Origin: Rhabdonatronobacter sediminivivens | Lineage (GTDB): Bacteria > Pseudomonadota > Alphaproteobacteria > Rhodobacterales > Rhodobacteraceae | Direction of reading: 5' to 3' | DNA length: 64,000 nt | Assembly: GCF_013415485.1 (NCBI RefSeq) | Contig: NZ_JACBXS010000011.1 | Span: forward strand, 46,837-110,836 | Shown: in pieces, positions 49,821-59,738 of the stretch | Numbering within the stretch: the stretch's first letter is position 1 | Layout of the letters: every line of letters starts with the position of its first letter | Notes under the pieces: generated by a model | Seen by the model: only the letters and a program-made list of their open reading frames with translations | Told to the model about the DNA's origin: nothing | Databases searched by the model: none | Program-made: the position numbers and the translations under genes

Positions 49821-50506
49821 CCTGCGCCACGCACGGTGCGGATGGGATCGCCGCCGCCCAGGCTGCCATTCTGGCTCAGCGCCTTGCGCAGCCGTCCGAT
49901 ATGGACGTCCACGGTGCGCGAATCGACATAGATGTCACGCCCCCAGACACGGTCCAGCAGCGCCTCGCGGGTCCAGACCTTGCCCGAGCGCTCCATCAGC
50001 GCGGCCAGCAGACGGAATTCGGTGGGGCCCAGGTGGATTTCCTTGCCTGACCGGGTCACGCGGTGGCTTTCGGCGTCCAGCCGCAACTCTCCAACCTCCA
50101 GCACCGCTCCGGCGACCGAGGGCCGCGCCCGGCGCAGGTTGGCACGCACCCGGGCCAGAAGCTCGGCCACGGAATAGGGCTTGACGATATAGTCATCGGC
50201 GCCGGTGTCGAGGCCCCGCACGCGGTCGGTTTCCTCGGACCGGGCCGAGACCATGATGATCGCCGCCCGCCGCCCGTCCGGGGTGGCCTTGATCTGGCGG
50301 CAGGCTTCCAGACCCGAAAGCCGCGGCAGCATCCAGTCCAGCAGGATCACATCCGGGGCCTGTTCGGCCACGGCCAGCAGGGCGGCCTCACCATCGGCGG
50401 CGGTGGTGACGCGAAACCCCGCCGCTTCCAGGTTGTAACTGAGCAGGGCGCGCTGGGCCGGTTCGTCATCGACGACCAGCACCAGCGGCGTATCGGGCGT
50501 ACTCAT
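49805..50506 (-). CDS. phoB: Phosphate regulon response regulator PhoB
   Basis: This 233-aa OmpR-class regulator has the receiver domain (VDDEPAQRALLSYNLEAAGF, phospho-Asp in VILLDWMLP) and a winged-helix domain (LGPTEFRLLAALMERSGKVW, VDVHIGRLRKAL). It activates phosphate-starvation genes. It overlaps phoU by 4 bp. Confidence 0.95.
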   Translation of the reverse strand: MSTPDTPLVLVVDDEPAQRALLSYNLEAAGFRVTTAADGEAALLAVAEQAPDVILLDWMLPRLSGLEACRQIKATPDGRRAAIIMVSARSEETDRVRGLDTGADDYIVKPYSVAELLARVRANLRRARPSVAGAVLEVGELRLDAESHRVTRSGKEIHLGPTEFRLLAALMERSGKVWTREALLDRVWGRDIYVDSRTVDVHIGRLRKALSQNGSLGGGDPIRTVRGAGYALG

Positions 50507-51222
50507 TGTTGCTGAACCTGCTGGGCGGTGATGGTTGATGTGGACAGCCCCTTGGCGCGTTCACCGGGGCGCGCCCCTTCGGCCACGAAGATCACATGCT
50601 CGGCGCCATGGGTGACCAGATCGCCCATGCGCTCGATATTCTTGGCGATGAAGACATAATGCAGGCAGGGGGTGATGTTGCGCGGGTCTTCCATCATATG
50701 GGTGATGAATTCGCGAAACAGGGCGTTGGTCATGTCATCGACCTCGGCGTCGCGGGCGATGACATCATGGGCAAGGTCCACATCCAGCCGCGAAAACGCG
50801 TCCAGCATGTCCTTCAGCATCTGGCTGACCAGCCGCGCCTGGCGCTTCAGCGCGCCCGCGGCGCCGTCGATCACCACGCCTGCGGCCAGCACCGGCACGC
50901 GCTTGGCCATGTTCTTCGCATAGTCGCCCAGGCGCTCCAGCTCTCCGGCCATTTTCATCACCGCAACCACGGCGCGCAGGTCATCGGCCTGGGGCTGGCG
51001 CAGGGCCAGAAGGCGCACCACCTGGGCGTTGATCTCTTCTTCGGCGGCGTCGATGATCTTGTCGCCCTGGACGACATCACCGGCCAGGTCGGCATCGCGG
51101 GTTTCCAGGGCCCGGGCGGCGCGCAGGATGGCCTCTTCGACGTGGCCGCCCATGCTCAGGACGCTCAGGCGGATCTGTTCAAGGTCCTCATCAAAGGCCG
51201 AGAATGTGTGACGGTTGCTCAT
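50503..51222 (-). CDS. phoU: Phosphate signalling regulator PhoU
   Basis: This 239-aa protein is two PhoU three-helix repeats (MKMAGELERLGDYAKNMAKR and IAKNIERMGDLVTHGAEHV, each with the metal-binding E/DxxxD pattern). PhoU restrains PhoR when phosphate is plentiful. ATG 51222 follows phoR by 69 bp. The pst transporter genes that usually lie between phoR and phoU are absent. Confidence 0.96.
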   Translation of the reverse strand: MSNRHTFSAFDEDLEQIRLSVLSMGGHVEEAILRAARALETRDADLAGDVVQGDKIIDAAEEEINAQVVRLLALRQPQADDLRAVVAVMKMAGELERLGDYAKNMAKRVPVLAAGVVIDGAAGALKRQARLVSQMLKDMLDAFSRLDVDLAHDVIARDAEVDDMTNALFREFITHMMEDPRNITPCLHYVFIAKNIERMGDLVTHGAEHVIFVAEGARPGERAKGLSTSTITAQQVQQQ

Positions 51223-51291
51223 GTTCGGGCGTTTCCTTCGACTACAGGGCACAGTTTGCCGGGCGTATGTAACAGCATCATGACAGGGGCG

Positions 51292-52428
51292 TCAGCGTGA
51301 CGGGGGCGTTGCGCTGCCCGGATCATGCGGCGGGGCGGGAGCGGTGCAGGGCAGCAGCACCTCGAACGTGCTGCCGGTTTCGGGGTTGGAGCGGATCACC
51401 AGCCGCCCGCGGTGCCGGTTGATGATGTGCTTGACGATCGCCAGCCCCAGCCCGGTCCCGCCCTGATCGCGCGACCGCGCCCGGTCCACCCGGTAGAAGC
51501 GTTCGGTCAGCCGCGGAATATGGATCGGGTCCACCCCGTCGCCATGATCGGTGACAGACACGCGCAGCACCGGCCCCTCCAGCCCCGGACATGCCCGCAG
51601 AACCCGGCCCGAGATATCGATCCGCCCGCCAGCGCCGCCGTATTTCACCGCATTTTCAAGCAAGTTGTGGAAGACCTGCACCAGCTGGTCATGGTCGCCC
51701 GGTATGCTGGGCAGATCATCGGGCAGGGTCAGGTCCAGCGCCAGCCCGGCGCCGTCGATCTGCGGGCGCAGGGCGGCGATGGTGGCGCGCAGCACGTCAT
51801 CCATGGCCACCGGATCGCGCGGGCGGATACGTTCGCTGGCCTCGACCCGGGACAGCGACAGCAAGTCCTGCACCAGACCGGTCATCCGCGCGGCCTCGCG
51901 CGCCATGATGTCCAGGAACTCCTGGCGGGCATGTTCGTCCCGCGCGGCGGCCCCCTGCAGGGTTTCGATGAACCCGGTCAGCACAGTCAGCGGCGAGCGC
52001 AGCTCATGGCTGACATTGGCGACGAAATCGCGGCGCTGGGCCTCGGCGGCCTCGCGGTGGCTGATGTCATGCAGGCTGATGACCAGCCCGGCAAACCCCG
52101 CGCCGGGTGGCAGCGCCCGGGCGGTGACCTGCCAGGTGGTTTCCGCCGCCGGTTCGGTGATCACCATGCGCGCGGCATGGGGGCGGCCGGGATCATCAAT
52201 CAGCGCAAAGGCGCCCTCCAGCATGGCCGCGACCTCGGGCTGGCGCAGATAGGCACGCACCCGCGCGCCCTGGATATGCGGGCCGAACAGATCCGCCGCC
52301 GCCTGGTTTGCCGCCTGGACCACGCCATTGCGCGCCACCAGCATCACCGGCTCTGGCAATGCGTCGATCAGGGCGCGCATGGCGTCCAGCGTCGCACCTG
52401 GAGGGGGAAAGAGGCTGTCCTCGGGCAT
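51292..52428 (-). CDS. phoR: Sensor histidine kinase PhoR (no membrane segment)
   Basis: This 378-aa protein has an N-terminal PAS domain (about 20-120), a dimerisation domain with the phospho-His motif FVANVSHELRSPLTVLTGF, and an HATPase domain (NLLENAVKYGG, GTGLGLAIVKHIINRHRG). It pairs with PhoB. Unlike classical PhoR, no membrane span precedes the PAS domain, so it may be cytosolic or start upstream of my chosen ATG; no hydrophobic stretch is visible upstream. Confidence 0.92.
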   Translation of the reverse strand: MPEDSLFPPPGATLDAMRALIDALPEPVMLVARNGVVQAANQAAADLFGPHIQGARVRAYLRQPEVAAMLEGAFALIDDPGRPHAARMVITEPAAETTWQVTARALPPGAGFAGLVISLHDISHREAAEAQRRDFVANVSHELRSPLTVLTGFIETLQGAAARDEHARQEFLDIMAREAARMTGLVQDLLSLSRVEASERIRPRDPVAMDDVLRATIAALRPQIDGAGLALDLTLPDDLPSIPGDHDQLVQVFHNLLENAVKYGGAGGRIDISGRVLRACPGLEGPVLRVSVTDHGDGVDPIHIPRLTERFYRVDRARSRDQGGTGLGLAIVKHIINRHRGRLVIRSNPETGSTFEVLLPCTAPAPPHDPGSATPPSR

Positions 52429-52707
52429 CGGCGGGCGGTCTCCTGTCCGGTGATCCGGTCATGGCCGGGACCGGGGCCGGCGGTTGATGGGCGGGGCGCT
52501 GCCATGTGCAGGCGCGCGCGCAGGATACATGACCTTGCGCGCGTCCGATACCCATGGGCGAGGTGGCCCGGCCGGGCCCCAAGCGGCCTGTTCGTCATGG
52601 TGGAACCCTGGTGCGCTGTTCTCGCCCCTGTCTTGTCAGGGTTGCATGACAGTTTGATGACAGCGCCGCTGGCGGTTTTGCGGTTCAGCCCGCGCGGGTT
52701 TCGGGCT

Positions 52708-53211
52708 ATGAGCCCCGGCATGGACGCGCCCCTGACCTTGCAGATGGATACCGCCGATGCCACTGCAGCCCTGGCCCGCTGGCTTGCGCCCCGGCTGGGC
52801 GCCGGGGATGTGCTGCTGCTGGCGGGGCCTGTGGGTGCGGGCAAGACGCATTTCGCCCGGGCGCTGATCCAGGCCCGGCTGGCCGCCGAAGGCTTGGCCG
52901 AGGATGTCCCCTCGCCCAGTTTCACGCTGGTGCAGACCTATTGGGCGGGTGCGCTGGAAATCTGGCATGTGGACCTCTATCGGCTGGGCCACGCCGACGA
53001 GGCGCCCGAACTGGGCCTGGATGAAGCCTTTGATACGGCACTTTGCCTGATCGAATGGCCGGAGCGGCTGGGCGCGCTGGCGCCGGATGGTGCCTTGTGG
53101 CTGCAGTTTGCCGATGGCCGCCATGATGCGGCCCGCCAGATCACCCTCAGTGCCTCTGCCCCGCGCTGGGCGGGGCTCCTGGCGCAACTGCGCGCAGATT
53201 TTGGCGGCTGA
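52708..53211 (+). CDS. tsaE: tRNA threonylcarbamoyladenosine biosynthesis ATPase TsaE
   Basis: This 167-aa protein has the P-loop LLAGPVGAGKTHFARAL, PSPSFTLVQTY, HVDLYRLGHADE and LIEWPERLG, all typical of TsaE. With TsaB and TsaD it makes t6A37 in tRNA. The start is ATG 52708 or ATG 52720. It begins the tsaE-addB-addA-trxA run and is divergent from phoR. Confidence 0.95.
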   Translation: MSPGMDAPLTLQMDTADATAALARWLAPRLGAGDVLLLAGPVGAGKTHFARALIQARLAAEGLAEDVPSPSFTLVQTYWAGALEIWHVDLYRLGHADEAPELGLDEAFDTALCLIEWPERLGALAPDGALWLQFADGRHDAARQITLSASAPRWAGLLAQLRADFGG

Positions 53212-53289
53212 GGCCGGTTTCGAACGGTTCCCCCCGTCGGCAAGCCGCGCTAAGCTGCACCGGTCAAAGCCCCTGCCAAAGGCCGATTT

Positions 53290-56229
53290 GTGTTCACCCC
53301 CACCGACACGCCCCGTCTGTTCGCCCTGCCGCCGGGCGCCGATTTTCCGCGTCTTCTGGTTCAGGGCCTGCTGACCCGTATGGACGGCACCCCGCCCGAG
53401 GCCATGGCCCGCGTGGCCATTCATGTGAACACGCGGCGCATGCAGCGGCGCATCCGTGCGTTGCTGACCGAAGGCGGCGCGCGCCTGCTGCCGCGTATCC
53501 GGCTGATCACCGATCTGGCGCAGGAGGCCGCGCTGCCCGGCCTGCCGCCCCCCGTGCCCCCGCTGCGCCGACGGCTGGAGATTGCGCAGCTGGTCCAGCG
53601 CCTGCTGGATCAGCAACCGGACCTGGCCCCGCGCGCGGCCCTGTTCGATCTGGCCGACAGTCTGGCGCGGCTCTGTGACGAAATGCAGGGCGAAGGCGTC
53701 CCGGCGGCAGCGCTCGAGCAGCTGGACGTCAGCCGCCATTCCCGCCACTGGGAGCGGTCCTTGCGCTTCCTGCGGCTGGTCGGCGGGTTCCTGGATCAGG
53801 ACGCCCCCGATGCCGAAGGCCGCCAGCGCATGGTGGTGGAGCGTCTGGCCCGCGACTGGCAGGCCAACCCGCCCGCCGATCCCGTGCTGGTGGCGGGCTC
53901 CACCGGCTCTCGCGGGACAACGGCGCTGTTGATGGAGGCCGTGGCCCGGCTGCCGCAGGGGGCGGTGATCCTGCCGGGGTTCGATTTCGACATGCCGGCG
54001 CCGGTCTGGGACGGGCTGGACAGCGCCCTCGATGCCGAGGATCACCCCCAGTTCCGCTTTCGCGCGCTGCTGGACCGGATGGGTCTGGCCCCGGCCGATG
54101 TGCAGCCCTGGGCGGATATCCCGGCCCCGGTGCCTGCGCGCAACCGGCTGGTGTCGCTGGCGCTGCGCCCCGCGCCGGTGACCGATCAGTGGATGGCCGA
54201 AGGCACCCGGCTTGAGGGTGTCGCCGAAGCCGCCGAGGGGATGACCCTGATCGAGGCGCCATCCCCCGGGGCCGAGGCGCTGGCCATTGCGCTGCGCCTG
54301 CGCCAGGCCGCGCAGGACGGGCAGGTGGCGGCGCTGATCACCCCGGACCGCACCCTCTCGCGCCAGGTGGCCGCGGCGCTGGACCGCTGGCGGATCACCC
54401 CCGATGACAGCGCAGGCCGCCCGCTTGCCCTTTCGGCGCCGGGGCGGTTCCTGCGCCATGTGGCCGAATTGCTGGCCGATCGCCTGAGCGCCGAGGCGCT
54501 GATCACCCTGCTCAAACACCCGCTGACGCATAGCAGCGGCGACCGCAACCGGCATCTGCTGCACAGCCGCGACCTGGAGCTGCATATCCGCCGCCACGGG
54601 CTGGCCTTCCCGGATGCGCGCGCCTTGCGCACCTGGGCCGAGCGCCGCCCCGAACGTGCCCCCTGGGCCGAATGGCTGGCCGGTGTGCTGCCCGCGGCCC
54701 CGCTCTCAGGCGCTGAACCGCTGGCCGATCTGGTTGCCCGCCACATGGCCCTGGCCGAGGCGTTGGCGCGCGGCGCCGATGGCGCCGACAGTGGCGAGCT
54801 GTGGTTGCAGGAGGCCGGGCAGGCCGCCCGCGCGGTCATGGACGAGCTTGCGCGCGAAGCAGATCACGGCGGCGCGCTGAGCGCGGGCGACTACCTGCCC
54901 TTTGTCACCGCCATCCTGCAGGGGCGCGAAGTGCGCGAACCCGTTGCCGCCCATCCCGGCATCATGATCTGGGGCACGCTGGAGGCGCGCGTGCAGGGTG
55001 CCGATCTGGTGATTCTGGGCGGCTTGAATGACGGGGTCTGGCCCGCCGCCCCCGCCCCCGACCCCTGGCTGAACCGCGCCATGCGCGCCAGCGCCGGGTT
55101 GTTGCTGCCCGAGCGCCAGGTCGGGCTGGCGGCGCATGACTTCCAGCAGGCCGTGGCCGCGCCCGAGGTGGTGCTGTCGCGCGCCGTCCGTGATGCCGAG
55201 GCGCAGACGGTGCCCTCGCGCTGGCTCAACCGGCTGACCAATCTGATGGCCGGGCTGCCCGCGCAGGGCGGCGATGCGGCGCTGGCGGGGATGCGCGCGC
55301 GGGGGCAGGGCTGGCTGGACATGGCCCGCCGGATGGAGGCCGATTTCAGCCATATCCCGGATCAGGCCCGCAAACCCGCCCCGCGCCCCGCGCCCTGTCC
55401 GCCCCTGGCTGCGCGCCCGGGCGAGCTGCCCGTTACCGCGATCGCGCGGCTGATCCGGGACCCTTATGCGGTTTATGCCGGGACCATCTTGCGGCTGCGC
55501 GCGCTCAATCCCCTGAACCCCGAACCCGATGCGCTGTTGCGCGGCACCGTGTTGCACAAGGTGCTCGAAACCTTCACCGGGCTGGATGACCCGGGCGATG
55601 ACCCGCGCCAGACGCTGTTGCAGACCGCCGCACGGGTGCTGGCGGCCGAAGTTCCCTGGCCCGCCGCGCGGGTCCTGTGGCAGGCGCGGCTGGCGCGGGT
55701 GGTGGACTGGTATCTGGCCTATGATGCCGATCTGCCCGGCGCGCCGGTGCTGACCGAGCGCAGCGGCAAGCTGGTGTTGCCGGGCCTGGGCTTTACCCTG
55801 ACCGCCCGCCCGGACCGGATCGATGCCTGGCCCGACGGGCGGCTGCATATTCTGGACTACAAGACCGGCACGCCCCCCAGCAGGAAACAGCAGGCCCATT
55901 TCGACAAGCAATTGCTGCTGGAGGCGGTGATGGCCGAAGCGGGCGGCTTTGCCGCGCTTGGCCCGTGCGCGGTGGCGCGGGTCAGCTATGTCGGCCTTGG
56001 CGCGACACCAAAGGTGGAAGCGACCGAGATCACGCCCGAGTTGACCGCCGAGACCCGCGCCGGGCTGGAGCGGCTGATCGCGGCCTATCGCGCGCCGGAC
56101 AAGGGCTATCCCGCCCGGCGCGCGCTGTTCCAGGCGCGCGATGTCAGCGATTACGACCATCTGTCACGTTTTGGCGAATGGCAGATGCAGGACAGGCCGG
56201 TGCCTGTTCCGGTCGGGGATGCGCCATGA
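53290..56229 (+). CDS. addB: Double-strand break repair protein AddB
   Basis: This 979-aa protein has the alphaproteobacterial AddB layout: an inactivated helicase-like N-terminal two thirds (FPRLLVQGLLTRM, RIRLITDLAQEAALPGL, LVILGGLNDGVWPAAPAPDP) and a C-terminal RecB-type nuclease domain with LHILDYKTGTPPSRKQQAHF and the QLLLEAVMAE motif. It starts at GTG 53290. With AddA it processes DNA ends for recombination. It lies 78 bp after tsaE. Confidence 0.95.
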   Translation: MFTPTDTPRLFALPPGADFPRLLVQGLLTRMDGTPPEAMARVAIHVNTRRMQRRIRALLTEGGARLLPRIRLITDLAQEAALPGLPPPVPPLRRRLEIAQLVQRLLDQQPDLAPRAALFDLADSLARLCDEMQGEGVPAAALEQLDVSRHSRHWERSLRFLRLVGGFLDQDAPDAEGRQRMVVERLARDWQANPPADPVLVAGSTGSRGTTALLMEAVARLPQGAVILPGFDFDMPAPVWDGLDSALDAEDHPQFRFRALLDRMGLAPADVQPWADIPAPVPARNRLVSLALRPAPVTDQWMAEGTRLEGVAEAAEGMTLIEAPSPGAEALAIALRLRQAAQDGQVAALITPDRTLSRQVAAALDRWRITPDDSAGRPLALSAPGRFLRHVAELLADRLSAEALITLLKHPLTHSSGDRNRHLLHSRDLELHIRRHGLAFPDARALRTWAERRPERAPWAEWLAGVLPAAPLSGAEPLADLVARHMALAEALARGADGADSGELWLQEAGQAARAVMDELAREADHGGALSAGDYLPFVTAILQGREVREPVAAHPGIMIWGTLEARVQGADLVILGGLNDGVWPAAPAPDPWLNRAMRASAGLLLPERQVGLAAHDFQQAVAAPEVVLSRAVRDAEAQTVPSRWLNRLTNLMAGLPAQGGDAALAGMRARGQGWLDMARRMEADFSHIPDQARKPAPRPAPCPPLAARPGELPVTAIARLIRDPYAVYAGTILRLRALNPLNPEPDALLRGTVLHKVLETFTGLDDPGDDPRQTLLQTAARVLAAEVPWPAARVLWQARLARVVDWYLAYDADLPGAPVLTERSGKLVLPGLGFTLTARPDRIDAWPDGRLHILDYKTGTPPSRKQQAHFDKQLLLEAVMAEAGGFAALGPCAVARVSYVGLGATPKVEATEITPELTAETRAGLERLIAAYRAPDKGYPARRALFQARDVSDYDHLSRFGEWQMQDRPVPVPVGDAP

Positions 56230-56243
56230 CCGGGGCCGGGCAG

Positions 56244-56306
56244 GGGGGCGCTGCCCCCGTCCCCGCGATGCGGGGACTCCCCCGGAGTATTTCAGGCAAG
56301 ATGAAG
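56244..56306 (+). repeat. GGAGTATTT-GGCAAGATGAAG intergenic repeat, copy 2
   Basis: This is the longest copy: a GC-rich hairpin-forming part (GTCCCCGCGATGCGGGGAC) followed by CCCGGAGTATTTCAGGCAAG and ATGAAG. It fills the space between addB and addA and reads toward the addA start. Confidence 0.7.
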
Positions 56307-56317
56307 TGGAGGGCCCA

Positions 56318-59300
56318 TTGAGTCACGGTGACGTGCGGCGCAACGAGGCCAGCCAGCGGCAGGTGGATGCCGCCGATCCCTTTGCCTCGACCTGGCTGTC
56401 GGCCAATGCCGGGTCGGGCAAGACGCGGGTATTGACCGACCGGGTGGCGCGGCTGCTGCTCAACGGGGTGGCGCCGACCCGGGTGCTGTGTCTGACCTAT
56501 ACCAAGGCCGCAGCGTCCGAGATGCAGAACCGCCTGTTTGCGCGACTGGGTGAATGGGCGATGAAGCCCGATGCAGAGTTGTCCGCGGCGCTGGATGCCA
56601 TTGGCGAGGTGGCGCCGGACAGTGACGCGCTGGCCCGGGCGCGGCGGCTGTTTGCGCGCGCCATCGAAACCCCGGGCGGGTTGAAGATCCAGACCATCCA
56701 TTCCTTTTGTGCCGGTCTGTTGCGCCGGTTTCCGCTGGAGGCAGGCGTGCCGCCGCAATTTACCGAAATGGATGACCGCGCCGCGCGGGCCCTGCGCGGC
56801 GCCGTGGTCGAGGACATGGCCGAAGGCCCGCAGCGCGGGCTGCTGGAGGCGCTGGCCCGCCATCACACCGGCGCCGAACTGGACGGGCTGCTGCAGGCCA
56901 TGTCCGCCCATGCCGCCACCCTGGCCGCGCCGCCCCCGCCCGGCACGCTGGAGGCGGTGTTCGACCTGCCCGCAGGCTATGACGAGGATGCACTGCTGGC
57001 CGAGGTGTTTCTGGGCGGCGAGGGCGCCCTGGCCGAGGCCGTGGCCGCGGTCATGGCCGGGTCCGACAAGGTGACGGATACCCGCAATGCGCAAAAGCTG
57101 GAGGCGGTGGCGCTTCGGGTGCCCTCGGCCAGTGTGATCCCGGCGCTGGAGGGGATGTTTCTGAATGGGGCCAAAACCAAGGCGCCGTTCAGCGCCAAGA
57201 TCGGGGCCTTTCCCACCAAGGGGATTCAGGGCGCGCTGGGGCCGAAGCTGGACCAGCTGGAGGCCTGGATGCGCCGCGTGGAAGCCGCGCGTCCCCGCCG
57301 GGTGGCGCTGGCCGCGCTGGAACGTGCACGCGCGCTGGCGGGTTTTGCGCAGGTGTTCCTGCCCGCCTATGCCGCGCGCAAGGCCGCCCGGGGCTGGCTG
57401 GATTTCGATGATCTGATCGCCCGCGCCCGTGACCTGCTGCGTGATCCCGGCGTGGCGCAATGGGTGCTCTACAAGCTGGATGGCGGGGTCGATCATATCC
57501 TGGTGGACGAGGCTCAGGACACCAGCCCCACCCAATGGGAGGTGATCGCCCTTCTGGCGCAGGAATTCACCGCGGGCGAGGGGGTGGACCGGCGCAGCCT
57601 GTTCGTGGTGGGGGATCAGAAACAGTCGATCTATTCCTTCCAGGGCGCCGATCTGCGGGTGTTCGAAGACATGCGCGCGCGCTTCACCGACGCGCTGGAA
57701 GCGGTGGGGGTTCGGCTCAACAGGATGCAGCTGGCCCATTCCTTCCGCTCCTCGGACGCGGTGTTGCGGCTGGTGGACATGACCTTTGACGCGCAGCACG
57801 GGCAGGGTCTGGGCGGCGATGTGCAGCATATCGCCTTTCACGCCGCGCTGCCGGGGCGGGTGGATCTGTGGCCTGCGGTGGCACCGGTGGAGGACCCGGA
57901 GCCCGCGGACTGGTCCGACCCGGTGGACATGATCCCCGAGGAGCACCATAGCCGCACACTGGCGCGCGGCATCGCCGACCATATCCGTGCGCTGATCGAC
58001 GCGGGCACGCCGATCCCCGATGAGAAAGGCCCGCGGCCCCTGCATGAGGGCGACGTCCTGATCCTGGTGCGCAGCCGCGGTGCGCTGTTTCATGAGATCA
58101 TCCGTGCCTGCAAGGGTGCGGGGCTGGCGATCGCCGGGGCGGACCGGTTGCAACTGGCCGGCGAGATGGCGGTGCGCGATCTGACGGCGCTGTTGCGGGT
58201 GCTGGCCACGCCCGAGGATGACCTGTCGCTGGCCGCCGTGCTGCGCTCTCCGCTGATGGGCTGGTCCGAGGCCGAGCTTTTTGCCCTCGCCCATGGCCGG
58301 GACCGTGCCTTTCTGTGGGAACGGCTGCGCGATGATGACAGTGCTGCGCGCGCCATGTTGCTGGACCTGATGGGGCAGACCGATTTCCTGCGCCCGTTCG
58401 AGCTGCTGGAACGTGTCCTGACCCGCCATGACGGGCGCCGCCGCCTGCTGGCGCGGCTGGGCCCCGAGGCCGAGGACGGGATCGATGCGCTGCTGGCGCA
58501 GGCGCTGGGCTATGAGCGACTGACGGTGCCATCGCTGACCGGGTTCCTGAGCTGGCTTGAGTCCGGTGCGGTGGAGATCAAGCGCCAGCTGGACGCCGCC
58601 GGCCGGCGCATCCGGGTGATGACGGTCCATGGCGCCAAGGGGCTGGAGGCGCCGCTGGTGATCCTGCCGGATACCGCCATACGGCGCCCGCGCGACCGTT
58701 CGGAGCTTTATGCGCTGGAGGGGGATGCGGTGGGCTGGAAGGGCAGTGGCAGCAATGCCCCGGCGATCGAGGCTGCGCAGGAGGCGGCGCGCGCGCTGAG
58801 CGCCGAGGAGGATGCCCGGCTGCTCTATGTGGCCATGACCCGGGCCGAGAAATGGCTGATCGTCGCCGCCGCGGGCAAGGTTGACGATGGCGCCTGCTGG
58901 TATGACCGGGTTGCTGCGGGCATGGCGGCGGTTGGCGCCGTGCCGCATGACTTTGGGCTGGGCCGCGGGTTGCGCCATGTCCATGGCGACTGGCCGATGG
59001 CGGCGCATGAGGAAACTGCACCGTCCGCGCCGCGGGGGGCGCTGCCCCCTTGGCTGGCGCAGCCGCTGGCGGCGCCGGCCAGGGCGGCGGTGTTGCTCAG
59101 CCCCTCGGACCTGGGCGGGGCCAAGGCGCTTGTGGGTGAAAGCGACCCGGAGGCGACGGAAACCGCTGCGCTGGCGCGGGGGCGGGCATTGCATCTTTTG
59201 CTGGAACATCTGCCGCTCTGGCCTGCGGATCTGCCGCAGGCGGCGCGCGAAGCGCAGGTCCGCGACCTTCTGGCCACGGGCGACGACGGCCTGCCCCCGA

Positions 59301-59707
59301 ATTGGCCCGATATCCTGTCCGAGGCCGAGGCCGTGCTGGCAGAACCCACCCTGGCGCCGATCTTTGCCGCGGGCACGCTGGCCGAGGTCGATATAACGGC
59401 GGATCTGGGTGGGCAGCGGATGTTGGGCACGGTGGACCGGCTGGTGATCGGCCCGGACCGGGTGCTGGCGGTGGATTTCAAGTCAAACCGGCTGGTGCCG
59501 TCCAGCGCGCAGGAGGTGCCCGAGGGCCTGTTGCGGCAGATGGGCGCCTATCGCGCGGCGCTGGCGCAGGTCTGGCCGGGGCGGGCCGTGGACTGCGCGC
59601 TGCTATGGACCCGAAGTGCCGCGTTGATGCCGCTGCCCGGTCCGCTGCTGGAAGCGGCCCTGAGCCGCGCCGGTATCGCCCTTGACCCCGCCGCGCCCCG
59701 TTCATAA
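56318..59707 (+). CDS. addA: Double-strand break repair helicase AddA
   Basis: This 1129-aa UvrD/RecB-like helicase-nuclease has Walker A SANAGSGKTRVLTDRVARLL, motif II VDEAQDTSPTQWEVI, VMTVHGAKGLEAPLVILPDT, LLYVAMTRAE and the C-terminal nuclease motif AVDFKSNR followed by QMGAYRAAL. I chose TTG 56318 because GGAGGG lies 4 nt upstream; GTG 56306 or 56333 are alternatives. A copy of the GGAGTATTT repeat abuts the start. Confidence 0.93.
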   Translation: MSHGDVRRNEASQRQVDAADPFASTWLSANAGSGKTRVLTDRVARLLLNGVAPTRVLCLTYTKAAASEMQNRLFARLGEWAMKPDAELSAALDAIGEVAPDSDALARARRLFARAIETPGGLKIQTIHSFCAGLLRRFPLEAGVPPQFTEMDDRAARALRGAVVEDMAEGPQRGLLEALARHHTGAELDGLLQAMSAHAATLAAPPPPGTLEAVFDLPAGYDEDALLAEVFLGGEGALAEAVAAVMAGSDKVTDTRNAQKLEAVALRVPSASVIPALEGMFLNGAKTKAPFSAKIGAFPTKGIQGALGPKLDQLEAWMRRVEAARPRRVALAALERARALAGFAQVFLPAYAARKAARGWLDFDDLIARARDLLRDPGVAQWVLYKLDGGVDHILVDEAQDTSPTQWEVIALLAQEFTAGEGVDRRSLFVVGDQKQSIYSFQGADLRVFEDMRARFTDALEAVGVRLNRMQLAHSFRSSDAVLRLVDMTFDAQHGQGLGGDVQHIAFHAALPGRVDLWPAVAPVEDPEPADWSDPVDMIPEEHHSRTLARGIADHIRALIDAGTPIPDEKGPRPLHEGDVLILVRSRGALFHEIIRACKGAGLAIAGADRLQLAGEMAVRDLTALLRVLATPEDDLSLAAVLRSPLMGWSEAELFALAHGRDRAFLWERLRDDDSAARAMLLDLMGQTDFLRPFELLERVLTRHDGRRRLLARLGPEAEDGIDALLAQALGYERLTVPSLTGFLSWLESGAVEIKRQLDAAGRRIRVMTVHGAKGLEAPLVILPDTAIRRPRDRSELYALEGDAVGWKGSGSNAPAIEAAQEAARALSAEEDARLLYVAMTRAEKWLIVAAAGKVDDGACWYDRVAAGMAAVGAVPHDFGLGRGLRHVHGDWPMAAHEETAPSAPRGALPPWLAQPLAAPARAAVLLSPSDLGGAKALVGESDPEATETAALARGRALHLLLEHLPLWPADLPQAAREAQVRDLLATGDDGLPPNWPDILSEAEAVLAEPTLAPIFAAGTLAEVDITADLGGQRMLGTVDRLVIGPDRVLAVDFKSNRLVPSSAQEVPEGLLRQMGAYRAALAQVWPGRAVDCALLWTRSAALMPLPGPLLEAALSRAGIALDPAAPRS

Positions 59708-59738
59708 CTAGGCTGCAACCCAAGACAGGAGAGAGACC

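Noticed and set aside
56144..59209. Open frame of 1021 codons opposite addA
   Set aside because: The same effect; the addA strand holds all helicase and nuclease motifs, and the antisense peptide is low-complexity Gln/Arg/His-rich.
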